A DNA stretch of 64,000 nt from Rhizobium sp. P40RR-XXII (GTDB lineage Bacteria; Pseudomonadota; Alphaproteobacteria; Rhizobiales; Rhizobiaceae), in the NCBI RefSeq assembly GCF_012641405.1, contig NZ_JABAII010000011.1, positions 62,001 to 126,000 of the forward strand, in the 5' to 3' direction. Under the pieces are notes generated by a model. The model worked only from the letters and a program-made list of their open reading frames with translations, made no database searches and was not told the DNA's origin. How positions within the stretch are numbered: the stretch's first letter is position 1; every line of letters begins with the position of its first letter. Shown one piece after another: positions 7,972 through 16,427 of the stretch. A program made the translations under genes and the position numbers.

Positions 7972-8170
7972 GGTGGGGCTGTATTAGGGGCAGCGTTAAA
8001 TTTCTTTCATTTTGCATGCCCCCCTTGCGGTTCAGAAAGTGAGTCGCTATTTTCCCGCCATCTTCTCTTCGTGGCATGTATCCATTCTGTCGCCCGCGAG
8101 CGCCCCTATCGCGGTTCTGAATTCGAGCAACATTGCCTTTCCCCTCCTAAAAAAACGAGTAATTCCCTTC
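7972..8170 (+). promoter_or_regulatory. Long pyrimidine-rich leader upstream of rho
   Basis: The 199 bp between hemJ and rho contain no gene. From about 8030 to 8170 the plus strand is rich in C and T and poor in G (for example CTATTTTCCCGCCATCTTC, then CCTTTCCCCTCCT). That composition suits Rho loading, so feedback control of rho by its own product is possible. No convincing Shine-Dalgarno sequence precedes the ATG at 8171. No clear promoter was recognised. Confidence 0.3.
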
Positions 8171-9436
8171 ATGGCTGAAATGAAGCTTCAGGAACTGAAA
8201 AATAAATCCCCGACCGATCTCCTGGCCTTCGCCGAATCGCTCGAGGTCGAGAACGCAAGCACGATGCGCAAACAGGAACTGATGTTTGCCATTCTGAAGG
8301 TACTGGCGAGCCAGGACGTGGAAATCATCGGCGAGGGCGTCGTCGAAGTTCTGCAGGACGGCTTCGGTTTCTTGCGTTCCGCCAATGCCAACTATCTTCC
8401 CGGCCCGGACGATATCTACATCTCTCCCTCCCAGATTCGCCGCTTCTCGCTGAAGACGGGCGACACGGTCGAGGGACCGATCCGCGGACCGAAGGAAGGC
8501 GAGCGCTATTTCGCGCTGCTGAAAGTGAACACCATCAATTTCGACGATCCGGAAAAGATCCGTCACAAGGTTCACTTCGACAACCTGACGCCGCTCTATC
8601 CGAACGAGCGCTTCCGCATGGAACTCGACGTGCCCACGACGAAGGATCTGTCGCCGCGCGTGATCGACCTGGTGGCGCCGCTCGGCAAGGGCCAGCGCGG
8701 CCTGATCGTCGCACCGCCGCGCACGGGTAAGACCGTCCTGCTGCAGAACATCGCCCATTCGATCACCGCCAATCATCCGGACTGCTATCTGATCGTTCTC
8801 CTGATCGACGAACGTCCGGAAGAAGTGACCGACATGCAGCGCTCCGTTCGCGGCGAAGTCATCTCCTCGACATTCGATGAACCGGCCGTCCGGCACGTTC
8901 AGGTCGCCGAAATGGTGATCGAGAAGGCGAAGCGCCTAGTCGAACACGGACGTGACGTCGTCATCCTGCTCGATTCGATCACACGCCTCGGCCGTGCCTA
9001 TAACACCGTCGTCCCCTCTTCCGGTAAGGTTTTGACTGGCGGTGTTGACGCAAACGCTCTGCAGCGCCCGAAGCGCTTCTTCGGTGCTGCCCGTAATATC
9101 GAAGAGGGTGGGTCCCTGACGATTATCGCGACGGCGCTGATCGATACCGGGAGCCGCATGGACGAAGTCATCTTCGAAGAATTCAAGGGTACCGGTAACT
9201 CGGAAATCGTTCTCGACCGCAAGGTTGCCGACAAGCGCATCTTCCCGGCGATGGATATCCTCAAGTCCGGTACGCGTAAGGAAGATCTGCTGGTGCCGCG
9301 CCAGGATCTCCAGAAAATCTTCGTTCTTCGCCGTATTCTCGCGCCAATGGGCACGACCGACGCGATCGAATTCCTGATCGACAAGCTCAAGCAGACGAAG
9401 AACAATCCGGACTTCTTCGAGTCGATGAACACCTGA
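8171..9436 (+). CDS. rho: Transcription termination factor Rho
   Basis: Rho is a hexameric RNA-dependent ATPase that releases transcripts. The start MAEMKLQELKNKSPTDLLAFAESLEVENAS and the 421-residue length are those of rhizobial Rho. The primary RNA-binding domain contains GFGFLRS (64-70), the Walker A loop is APPRTGKT (181-188), and the Walker B region is DVVILLDSITRLGRAYN. The conserved GGVDANALQRPKRFFGAARNIEEGGSLTI spans the Q- and R-loops. An in-frame extension back to 8012 has no similarity and was not used. A strong terminator follows. Confidence 0.97.
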   Translation: MAEMKLQELKNKSPTDLLAFAESLEVENASTMRKQELMFAILKVLASQDVEIIGEGVVEVLQDGFGFLRSANANYLPGPDDIYISPSQIRRFSLKTGDTVEGPIRGPKEGERYFALLKVNTINFDDPEKIRHKVHFDNLTPLYPNERFRMELDVPTTKDLSPRVIDLVAPLGKGQRGLIVAPPRTGKTVLLQNIAHSITANHPDCYLIVLLIDERPEEVTDMQRSVRGEVISSTFDEPAVRHVQVAEMVIEKAKRLVEHGRDVVILLDSITRLGRAYNTVVPSSGKVLTGGVDANALQRPKRFFGAARNIEEGGSLTIIATALIDTGSRMDEVIFEEFKGTGNSEIVLDRKVADKRIFPAMDILKSGTRKEDLLVPRQDLQKIFVLRRILAPMGTTDAIEFLIDKLKQTKNNPDFFESMNT

Positions 9437-9493
9437 TCATTAGCCGGATTCGTCCACAGTGCTCTTTGGCGGCGCTGGTTGCATGTTATAGTC

Positions 9494-9526
9494 GGGGCCG
9501 CCTTTAAGCGGCCCCTGTTTCGTTTT
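9494..9526 (+). terminator. Rho-independent terminator after rho
   Basis: GGGGCCGC (9494-9501) pairs with GCGGCCCC (9508-9515) around a six-base loop, followed by TGTTTCGTTTT. The strong stem and T-rich tail lie 58 bp after the rho stop and separate rho from mnmE. Confidence 0.85.
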
Positions 9527-9588
9527 AGCGACGTGATATCATCGAAGCGGGAAGTCGATGGGTATCGACTCGGATGCGGATCAATTCA

Positions 9589-10908
9589 ATGACGGCAAAT
9601 GATACGATCTATGCCCTATCCAGCGGCGGGCTGCCGGCCGGCGTTGCTGTGATCCGCATCAGCGGACCAGCAGCCTTCCCTGCCGCTCTGTCTTTGGCTG
9701 GGTCTCTGCCAGCGCCGCGGCAGGCTGCGCTGAAAACGATTCGGACTCGTAACGGTTTAATGATCGACCGCGGCCTTGTGCTGATTTTTCCCGGTCCAAC
9801 CTCCTTTACCGGAGAGGATTGCGTCGAGATTCATGTTCATGGTGGTAAGGCCGTCGTCAATGCGCTTCTAACGGAACTTTCCATGTTCGACGCGTGCCGT
9901 CTTGCGGAGCATGGAGAGTTTTCGCGTCGTGCCCTTGAGAACGGGAAGATGGATCTTGTCGAGGTGGAAGGCCTGGCAGACCTTATCAGTGCCGAAACCG
10001 AGATGCAGCGGCGTCTCGCCTTGGAGCATGCCGCCGGCGGGCTATCGGACATTTATAATGGCTGGGCTGACAGGTTGACGCGCGTTCGCGCGTTGATCGA
10101 GGCGGAGCTGGATTTCGCCGACGAAGACGATGTGCCCGGCTCTGTATCGGATATTGTATGGGCGGATATGCAGCGGCTACATTCCGAACTATCCGATCAT
10201 CTCAAGGGTGCGGATCTGGGCGAAATTATCCGCGACGGCTTGAAAGTGGTGATTGCCGGACCGCCGAATGCTGGCAAATCCAGCCTGATGAATGCGCTGG
10301 CAAAACGTGAAGTGGCGATTGTTACCGACATTGCTGGAACGACACGTGACGTTCTGCATGTCGACCTCAACATCGAGGGATATGCCGTCAAGCTTTACGA
10401 TACGGCCGGTTTGCGGGAAACCGACGAGATTATCGAGCGCGAGGGAATACGCCGCGCCCTTAAGACCGTCGCTGATGCCGATCTCGTTCTGTCCCTGGCG
10501 GAAATCGGTGATCGTCCGCAACTGGATTTCCCAGGCTTCTCCGGCAAAATTGTCACGCTGGGGACGAAATCAGACCTATATCCCGACCAAGGCAGCAAGG
10601 AATATGACGTGCTTATTTCGTCGGAGACGGGCGTAGGATTATCGGAGCTACACCAGTTTCTTCGAAACGACCTAAAGGATCGCTCGGAATCTCTTTCATT
10701 GGCACTACCGAGCCGGCTGCGGCATCGGACATTACTCAGTGAAAGTCTGGCTGCCGTTGCGGCAGCACTTGCCTCCGAGGATCGCGGTCTCGATATCAGG
10801 GCTGAGTATTTGCGACAGGCGGCCACCAGCCTCGGGCGCATAACGGGACGCGTTGATGTCGAAGATCTGTTGGACGTGATCTTCTCGGAATTCTGCATTG
10901 GCAAATGA
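9589..10908 (+). CDS. mnmE: tRNA uridine-5-carboxymethylaminomethyl(34) synthesis GTPase MnmE
   Basis: MnmE works with MnmG to modify the wobble uridine of certain tRNAs. The N-terminal folate-binding domain starts NDTIYALSSGGLPAGVAVIRISGP. The GTPase domain carries GPPNAGKSS (224-232), TDIAGTTRD and DTAGL (271-275). The C-terminus FCIGK, with the catalytic cysteine, is intact. The start could be the ATG at 9574 (444 residues) or 9589 (439); the latter fits homologue N-termini better. The stop TGA is the first three bases of a parS site. Its partner mnmG follows 107 bp downstream. Confidence 0.95.
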   Translation: MTANDTIYALSSGGLPAGVAVIRISGPAAFPAALSLAGSLPAPRQAALKTIRTRNGLMIDRGLVLIFPGPTSFTGEDCVEIHVHGGKAVVNALLTELSMFDACRLAEHGEFSRRALENGKMDLVEVEGLADLISAETEMQRRLALEHAAGGLSDIYNGWADRLTRVRALIEAELDFADEDDVPGSVSDIVWADMQRLHSELSDHLKGADLGEIIRDGLKVVIAGPPNAGKSSLMNALAKREVAIVTDIAGTTRDVLHVDLNIEGYAVKLYDTAGLRETDEIIEREGIRRALKTVADADLVLSLAEIGDRPQLDFPGFSGKIVTLGTKSDLYPDQGSKEYDVLISSETGVGLSELHQFLRNDLKDRSESLSLALPSRLRHRTLLSESLAAVAAALASEDRGLDIRAEYLRQAATSLGRITGRVDVEDLLDVIFSEFCIGK

Positions 10909-10921
10909 TTCACGTGAAACA
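10906..10921. other. parS-like site overlapping the mnmE stop (1 mismatch)
   Basis: TGATTCACGTGAAACA differs from the parS consensus TGTTTCACGTGAAACA only at position 3. That base is the A of the mnmE TGA stop codon, so coding need explains the mismatch. It lies 24 bp before a second site at 10945-10960, giving a close pair about 2.6 kb upstream of parA. Confidence 0.75.
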
Positions 10922-10944
10922 TGTCCGATTGGGTGACGGACGAA

Positions 10945-10960
10945 CGTTTCACGTGAAACC
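10945..10960. other. parS site between mnmE and mnmG
   Basis: The inner 14 bases GTTTCACGTGAAAC (10946-10959) match the parS palindrome exactly; only the outermost pair (C/C instead of T/A) differs. It is intergenic. ParB encoded nearby would be expected to load here and spread. Confidence 0.85.
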
Positions 10961-11015
10961 TTCTTGACTCCTGAAATTGGTGTGCCAAACAGACGGCACG
11001 ACCGAGGACTTGGTG

Positions 11016-12896
11016 ATGTTCGATAAAGTGTATGATGTGATCGTTGTGGGAGGCGGCCACGCTGGCAGCGAGGCCGCAGCCGCGGCCGCGCGCCTGGGCG
11101 CGCGCACTGTGTTGGTGACACATAAGCGAGACACGATCGGCGTCATGTCCTGCAATCCCGCCATTGGCGGCCTCGGCAAGGGTCATCTCGTGCGGGAAAT
11201 CGATGCGCTTGACGGCTTGATGGGCCGGGTTGCCGATGCGGCCGGCATTCAATTCCGCATGCTCAATCGCAAGAAGGGACCTGCCGTTCGTGGCCCGCGT
11301 ACGCAAGCTGATCGAAAGCTCTATCGTTTGGCCATGCAGGCCGAGATCGGTGCAATTGACAATCTCGATGTCATCGAAGGGGATGCGTTTGACCTCGTCC
11401 TCGAGCACGGGCGCGTATCCGCCGTTGCGTTGAAGGATGGCAGGGTCATCCGTTGTGGTGCCGTCGTTCTGACGACCGGAACTTTTCTTCGCGGCCTTAT
11501 TCATATTGGCGACAAGAAAATCCCGGCTGGCCGTGTCGGCGAAGAACCTTCAGTTGGGCTTTCGGCAACATTGTTGCGACATGGGCTTGCCCTTGGACGT
11601 TTGAAGACCGGAACCCCGGCCCGCCTTGACGGCACGACCATCGATTGGGCCTCTGTCGGGAAACAGGGCGCCGACGAGGATCCCACGCCTTTCTCTTTCA
11701 TGACTGATTCCATCGTCAATCCGCAGATTGAATGTGGCGTCACGCGAACGACACCGGAGACACATAGGATCATTGCCGACAATCTAAAGCGTTCGGCGAT
11801 GTATTCCGGACAGATTGAAGGTGTCGGACCGCGCTATTGCCCCTCCATTGAGGACAAGATCGTTAAGTTTGGGGAGCGCGACGGCCATCAGATATTCCTG
11901 GAACCGGAAGGTCTCGATGATACGACTGTCTATCCGAACGGCATATCGACCTCCCTTCCCGAGGACGTCCAAGAGAATTTCATTAAAACCATTCCGGGTC
12001 TGGAACGAGTCAGAATCCTCCAATACGCCTATGCGATTGAATATGATCATGTGGATCCGCGCGAGCTGAAGCTCTCTCTGGAGGTGGAAAAGATTCCCGG
12101 GCTTTTCCTTGCCGGCCAGATCAACGGCACCACCGGATATGAAGAGGCTGGAGCGCAGGGTCTTGTTGCGGGGCTGAATGCTGCGCGCCTTGCTTCCGGC
12201 GGCAAAGCCATAGAATTCAGCCGAACGGACTCCTATATCGGCGTGATGATAGACGATCTGACGTCACGCGGCGTTGCAGAACCCTATCGCATGTTTACCT
12301 CGCGCGCGGAATACCGCCTTTCCCTGCGGGCCGATAATGCGGATGTGCGCCTGACCCCGGTCGGCCTATCCATCGGTTGCGTGGGCGCCGATCGCGCATC
12401 GCGGTTCGGAGGGTATGTGACGAAGCTCGAGCAGGCGCGTGCGCGCCTGAGGGATTTGAAGATTACGCCAAGCGAGGCCGAGAAGGCCGGAATGCATTTG
12501 AATAGGGATGGTCAGCGCCGTTCTGCTTATGAGCTTCTCTCTCATCCGGGTCAATCGATCGAGACGCTGTCCCGTCTTTGGCCTGAGCTGCAATCCATGG
12601 AGCGGGGCGTTACCGAAGCGATCGAGATCGAGGCCGCTTACGCGGTTTATATGGACCGGCAGGCGGCGGATATCGCACAGGTCCGGAAAGAGGAAGAGCG
12701 GGCCATTCCGCTCGACTTCGACTTTGCCATTCTCTCAGGATTGTCTAATGAGCTGAAGCAGAAGCTCGCCGCGGCAAATCCGAAGAACATTGCTCAGGCG
12801 TCGCGGATTGATGGAATGACGCCAGCGGCTATTTCCTTATTGCTGGCGCATCTTAGGAAGGCGAGCAATCAGGACGAGCAGAAGCTCGTATCCTGA
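11016..12896 (+). CDS. mnmG: tRNA uridine-5-carboxymethylaminomethyl(34) synthesis enzyme MnmG
   Basis: MnmG (GidA) is the FAD-dependent partner of MnmE. The FAD loop VGGGHAGSEAA is at residues 11-21. It is followed by SCNPAIGGLGKGHLVREIDALDG, and further on by LFLAGQINGTTGYEEAGAQGLVAGLNA and the GidA C-terminal helical domain. The start chosen is ATG at 11016 (MFDKVYDVIVVGGG), with GAGG eight bases upstream. GTG at 11013 and TTG at 10977 are in frame but less likely. The protein is 626 residues, the family norm. rsmG follows after 25 bp. Confidence 0.96.
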   Translation: MFDKVYDVIVVGGGHAGSEAAAAAARLGARTVLVTHKRDTIGVMSCNPAIGGLGKGHLVREIDALDGLMGRVADAAGIQFRMLNRKKGPAVRGPRTQADRKLYRLAMQAEIGAIDNLDVIEGDAFDLVLEHGRVSAVALKDGRVIRCGAVVLTTGTFLRGLIHIGDKKIPAGRVGEEPSVGLSATLLRHGLALGRLKTGTPARLDGTTIDWASVGKQGADEDPTPFSFMTDSIVNPQIECGVTRTTPETHRIIADNLKRSAMYSGQIEGVGPRYCPSIEDKIVKFGERDGHQIFLEPEGLDDTTVYPNGISTSLPEDVQENFIKTIPGLERVRILQYAYAIEYDHVDPRELKLSLEVEKIPGLFLAGQINGTTGYEEAGAQGLVAGLNAARLASGGKAIEFSRTDSYIGVMIDDLTSRGVAEPYRMFTSRAEYRLSLRADNADVRLTPVGLSIGCVGADRASRFGGYVTKLEQARARLRDLKITPSEAEKAGMHLNRDGQRRSAYELLSHPGQSIETLSRLWPELQSMERGVTEAIEIEAAYAVYMDRQAADIAQVRKEEERAIPLDFDFAILSGLSNELKQKLAAANPKNIAQASRIDGMTPAAISLLLAHLRKASNQDEQKLVS

Positions 12897-12921
12897 TCCT
12901 ACAAGGTTAGAGAGTCCAAAT

Positions 12922-13539
12922 ATGGAATTGAACGGTGTACGTGTTTCACGTGAAACACAGGAGCGGTTGCAGCATTTCGCCCAACTTTTCCAGAAATGGG
13001 CGAAAACTATCAATCTTGTCGCGCCTTCTACTGTCGATGATCTCTGGCGCCGCCATATTGCCGATAGCGCGCAGATTTTTCAGCTCCATCCCGTGCCGAG
13101 TCATTGGGTCGATCTAGGTAGCGGCGGCGGCTTTCCCGGCGTGATAACGGCAATTCTCCTGGCTGAAACGGGCGCGGGACATGTTGATTTAATTGAAAGC
13201 AATCAGAAGAAGGCTGCTTTTCTGCGCGTGTGCCTGCGGGAATGCGAAGCGCGCGGCGCCGTTCACGCCGTTCGCATCGAAAACGCACCTACTGTCGCCC
13301 AGCATTGCGATGCGATCTCGGCGCGGGCTCTTGCGGAGCTGGAATTGTTGCTTGATTACGCGGCGCCCTGGCGCGAGCGCAACGAAAATCTACGGCTTTT
13401 TCTGCACAAAGGCCGGGATTACGAGCGTGAGCTTGAGAAAGCCCGTGGTCGTTGGGAATTCGATCTGGTAAAACATCGGAGTGTCGTCGAGCAAGATTCC
13501 GTCATTTTGGAGCTGAGTCGACTGCGATGCGTGAATTAA
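12922..13539 (+). CDS. rsmG: 16S rRNA (guanine(527)-N7)-methyltransferase RsmG
   Basis: RsmG (GidB) methylates G527 of 16S rRNA; its loss gives low-level streptomycin resistance. The SAM-binding motif VDLGSGGGFPG is at residues 63-73, and the INLVAPSTVDDLWRRHIADS stretch is the family's N-terminal signature. The 205-residue length is normal. Codons 7-13 (RVSRETQ) overlap a perfect parS at 12942-12957, so this stretch serves as both protein code and partition site. The gene lies 21 bp before parA in a gidA-gidB-parA-parB order common among bacteria. Confidence 0.95.
   Translation: MELNGVRVSRETQERLQHFAQLFQKWAKTINLVAPSTVDDLWRRHIADSAQIFQLHPVPSHWVDLGSGGGFPGVITAILLAETGAGHVDLIESNQKKAAFLRVCLRECEARGAVHAVRIENAPTVAQHCDAISARALAELELLLDYAAPWRERNENLRLFLHKGRDYERELEKARGRWEFDLVKHRSVVEQDSVILELSRLRCVN
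12942..12957. other. Perfect parS site inside rsmG
   Basis: TGTTTCACGTGAAACA is a full 16-base match to the bacterial parS consensus. It is read through in rsmG as V-S-R-E-T. It lies about 600 bp before parA and 6.6 kb from the candidate oriC. Confidence 0.93.
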
Positions 13540-13560
13540 CCATAATTGGATGTGCGGCAG

Positions 13561-14358
13561 ATGATCGGCGAGCGAAACCGGATTATTACCATCGCAAATC
13601 AAAAGGGCGGAGTCGGCAAGACCACGACCGCCATCAACTTGGCGACCGCTCTTGCTGCGATCGGTGAGCGCGTCCTGATCGTTGATCTCGACCCACAGGG
13701 CAATGCCAGTACGGGTCTTGGGATCGAGCGGCGAGATCGAAAACTATCCTCCTATGATCTCCTGGTAGGCACCCATTCGATCATGGATACCGTCCAGGAA
13801 ACCGCCGTCCCAAATCTCTTCATCGTGCCATCGACGATGGATCTGCTCGGTGTCGAAATGGAGATTGCACAGCAGCCGGATCGGGTCTTCAAGCTTCGCC
13901 GGTCGCTGAATGCGCCGGAGGCCCTCGCCTTCTCCTATATTCTGGTCGATTGCCCGCCGTCCTTCAATTTGCTGACGATGAATGCCATGGCTGCGGCACA
14001 TTCCGTGTTGGTGCCGTTGCAGTGCGAATTTTTCGCACTGGAAGGCCTCAGCCAGCTCCTGGAAACTGTTGATCAGGTTCGCCGCACGGTCAATCCATCC
14101 CTGGATATTCAGGGGATCGTTTTGACGATGTTCGACTCCCGCAACAATCTGGCACAGCAGGTGGTCAGCGATGTTCGCACCCATTTGGGTGAGAAAGTCT
14201 ACCATACGTTGATTCCGCGCAACGTACGCGTGTCCGAGGCGCCTTCCTATGGGAAGCCAGCCATTCTCTATGACCTGAAATGCGCAGGCAGCCAGGCTTA
14301 TCTGCAATTGGCTTCGGAAGTGATCCAAAGAGAGCGGCAGCGCAAGGCTGCCGCATGA
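13561..14358 (+). CDS. parA: Chromosome partitioning ATPase ParA
   Basis: ParA is a deviant Walker-type ATPase that moves ParB-parS complexes and so segregates the origin. The motif KGGVGKTT is at residues 15-22. VLIVDLDPQGNASTGLG and LVDCPPSFNLLTMNA match the other conserved ATPase segments. The start chosen is the ATG at 13561 (MIGERNRIITIANQKGG), giving 265 residues; a TTG at 13546 is in frame. parB follows 29 bp later, forming a partition operon near the candidate origin. Confidence 0.96.
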   Translation: MIGERNRIITIANQKGGVGKTTTAINLATALAAIGERVLIVDLDPQGNASTGLGIERRDRKLSSYDLLVGTHSIMDTVQETAVPNLFIVPSTMDLLGVEMEIAQQPDRVFKLRRSLNAPEALAFSYILVDCPPSFNLLTMNAMAAAHSVLVPLQCEFFALEGLSQLLETVDQVRRTVNPSLDIQGIVLTMFDSRNNLAQQVVSDVRTHLGEKVYHTLIPRNVRVSEAPSYGKPAILYDLKCAGSQAYLQLASEVIQRERQRKAAA

Positions 14359-14387
14359 TATGTATTGTTCCAGAGTGAGTATCGGTA

Positions 14388-15272
14388 ATGAATGATGATC
14401 TTTCGAAGCGGCGTCTCGGGCGCGGATTGGCGGCTCTCATCGGTGAGATGGACCAGCCAACGCCAGTGGATGCGGGCAAGCCGGCGGTCAATCCGGATCG
14501 TCTGGTGCCGATCGAATTCATCAACCGGAACCCGAGAAACCCGCGCCGCTATTTCGATGAAACGGAGCTGCATGATCTTGCCAGCTCCATCCGCCAGCAC
14601 GGTATCGTCCAGCCGGTCGTCGCGCGAACGATTTCGGCGGACCGCTATGAGATCATAGCCGGCGAAAGACGCTGGCGAGCAGCGCAGCTTGCCGGCCTGA
14701 TCGAAATTCCGGTCATTGTCCGGGATGTCGACGACAAGACCGCTCTTGAAATTGCGATTGTCGAAAACGTCCAGCGTGCCGATCTCAACCCACTTGAAGA
14801 GGCGCTGGGCTACGAGCAGCTAATCGCTGAGCATGGCTATACGCAGAACGATCTCGGCGAAATCATCGGCAAGAGCCGCAGCCATGTCGCCAACTCGCTG
14901 CGACTGCTGAAGCTGCCCGATCCGGTGCGCGATATGCTTGCGGGCGGCAGTCTGTCTGCCGGTCATGCGCGTGCCCTGGTGTCGACATCCGATCCAGCTG
15001 CGCTGGCCCGCACCATCGTGTCCAAGGGCATGTCGGTGCGCGATGCCGAGCGATTGGCGCAGAATGATATCAAGGCCCAGAACGATCCTCGCCCCGCCGG
15101 TGCGCGCAAGGACGAAAAGGATTCCGATACACTGGCGCTGGAGCGTACACTCTCCGATACGCTCGGTTTGGACGTTTCGATCAATCATCGCGGCAATGGC
15201 GGCCAGGTGAAGATCAGTTACAAGACGCTGGAGCAGCTCGAGGAGATCTGCCGGTTGCTGGAGCGGCGCTGA
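14388..15272 (+). CDS. parB: Chromosome partitioning protein ParB
   Basis: ParB binds parS, hydrolyses CTP and spreads as a sliding clamp. The 294-residue protein starts with the ParA-stimulating segment RRLGRGLAALIGEM (8-21). The CTP-binding motif GERRWRAA is at 92-99 and ENVQRADLNPLEEA at 126-139. A helix-turn-helix follows at about 151-172 (YTQNDLGEIIGKSRSHVANSL), and the C-terminus resembles a dimerisation domain (VSINHRGNGGQVKISYKTLEQLEEICRLL). Sites matching its DNA target lie within this window. holA converges on it. Confidence 0.96.
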   Translation: MNDDLSKRRLGRGLAALIGEMDQPTPVDAGKPAVNPDRLVPIEFINRNPRNPRRYFDETELHDLASSIRQHGIVQPVVARTISADRYEIIAGERRWRAAQLAGLIEIPVIVRDVDDKTALEIAIVENVQRADLNPLEEALGYEQLIAEHGYTQNDLGEIIGKSRSHVANSLRLLKLPDPVRDMLAGGSLSAGHARALVSTSDPAALARTIVSKGMSVRDAERLAQNDIKAQNDPRPAGARKDEKDSDTLALERTLSDTLGLDVSINHRGNGGQVKISYKTLEQLEEICRLLERR

Positions 15273-15300
15273 AGGCATTCCGCAGCTTTGCAATTACAGT

Positions 15301-15362
15301 CAGCCGGCTAAAGGCAAAGCTTGGTCCATTGGAAATGGATCCGTAGCCATTTGCGCCGGCTG
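15301..15362. terminator. Nested inverted repeats between convergent parB and holA
   Basis: Three arms are nested: CAGCCGGC (15301-15308) with GCCGGCTG (15355-15362), GCAAA (15314-15318) with TTTGC (15350-15354), and TCCAT (15325-15329) with ATGGA (15335-15339). The plus strand continues GTTTCC, a weak T run. The position between two convergent stops suggests a shared terminator, but the unusual nesting could also mean a structured RNA or a repeat unit. Confidence 0.45.
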
Positions 15363-15376
15363 TTTCCTGCGAAACA

Positions 15377-16414
15377 TCAACCCTTTCGAGCCGATTGCAG
15401 CGTGGTTGCCAATAGGGTCTGGGTGGCAATAGTATCTTCCAGGCTGGCCCGCTGGCGTGTCTGAAGAATAGCGCTTTGCAATCTGTTCATTTCCCGGGCA
15501 ATCGCTGGCGCGGTCCAGCTCCGGAGCGCCTGTTCGATGAGAGGCTTGCGGCGGAAATGCAGATGGCGGCCGTGCGTCTGCATGACCTGGGCGGGAGCGA
15601 TCCGCTTTTCATCCATCTCCGCCCGCATCGTATCAAGCATCTGAAACTGTCTCAGACAGCCCTGTAACACGAGGAACATCGGCGTTTTAGATGAGGAAAT
15701 CCTCTGCATGGCGCGCAGGAAGGCCTCCGAATCACCCTTCAGAATGGCATCGACGGCGTCATCAGCGGAAACCGCGCTGGCGTCACCGATAATCTCGATG
15801 ACGTGTTGTTCCTCGATCATGTCCTGGCCGCGGCAGTAAAGGGCAAGTTTGCGCACTTCGTTGCGTGACGCGATGCGATCGCCTCCGAGAAGCTCCAGCA
15901 ATGTCTGGCGAGCGGCAGGCGTAATACGCAGTCCCTCATTGGACAGCTCAGTATCTATCAGGCTATTGAGAGCCCTGACATCATCGGCATAGCAGGGAAT
16001 GGTAGCGATGCTGCGAGTCGGCTCCGCAACCTTGCGCAGCCCTGATCCTTTTTTGAGATCGCCGGCTTCGATGATGACAAAGCTGGTGTCCGGAGGATTG
16101 TCGGCAACGATCTGCAGGGAATCGATGAGCGCCTTTTCATTGGCGGCACCGCGAATCCAGACGAGCTTCTCGCCGCCGAACAGACCGATGGCATTCACTT
16201 CGTCAAGCAGGCGGCCGGCATCATTCTGCAGGTCTGTGACGTCGAGCTTAATGAGAGAAAAAGCATCGTTCAGGTCGACGCCGGTCTTGCCGGCGATTTG
16301 CGCAGCCCGTTCAGACACCAGGCCGCGATCCGGCCCATAAATGACAAAAATGCGATAGTTTCGCGCGGCATTATGGAGGAACCCGTCGAATTCGTGAGAC
16401 TTGATTTCCGCCAT
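15377..16414 (-). CDS. holA: DNA polymerase III delta subunit
   Basis: HolA is the clamp-loader subunit that opens the beta clamp. The N-terminal NYRIFVIYGPDRGLVSERA is the degenerate nucleotide-fold segment seen in delta subunits. It is followed by LFGGEKLVWIRG (clamp-contacting region), the central DRIASRNEVRKLALYCRG and the helical collar with SSSKTPMFLVLQGCLRQFQML. The start ATG at 16414 (MAEIKSHEFDGFLHN) gives 345 residues, close to the family norm; 30 extra upstream codons lack similarity and would overlap lptE. It is the last gene of leuS-lptE-holA. Confidence 0.9.
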   Translation of the reverse strand: MAEIKSHEFDGFLHNAARNYRIFVIYGPDRGLVSERAAQIAGKTGVDLNDAFSLIKLDVTDLQNDAGRLLDEVNAIGLFGGEKLVWIRGAANEKALIDSLQIVADNPPDTSFVIIEAGDLKKGSGLRKVAEPTRSIATIPCYADDVRALNSLIDTELSNEGLRITPAARQTLLELLGGDRIASRNEVRKLALYCRGQDMIEEQHVIEIIGDASAVSADDAVDAILKGDSEAFLRAMQRISSSKTPMFLVLQGCLRQFQMLDTMRAEMDEKRIAPAQVMQTHGRHLHFRRKPLIEQALRSWTAPAIAREMNRLQSAILQTRQRASLEDTIATQTLLATTLQSARKG

Positions 16415-16427
16415 GCCGCGCTCTCTA

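Noticed and set aside
7972..8170. Small ORF or longer Rho N-terminus from 8012
   Set aside because: The extension has no similarity to Rho, and the ATG at 8171 gives the normal Rhizobium N-terminus and length.
15361..15376. TGTTTCCTGCGAAACA as a parS site
   Set aside because: The outer arms fit but three of the four central bases differ and the CACGTG core is lost; it is kept only as part of the hairpin finding.
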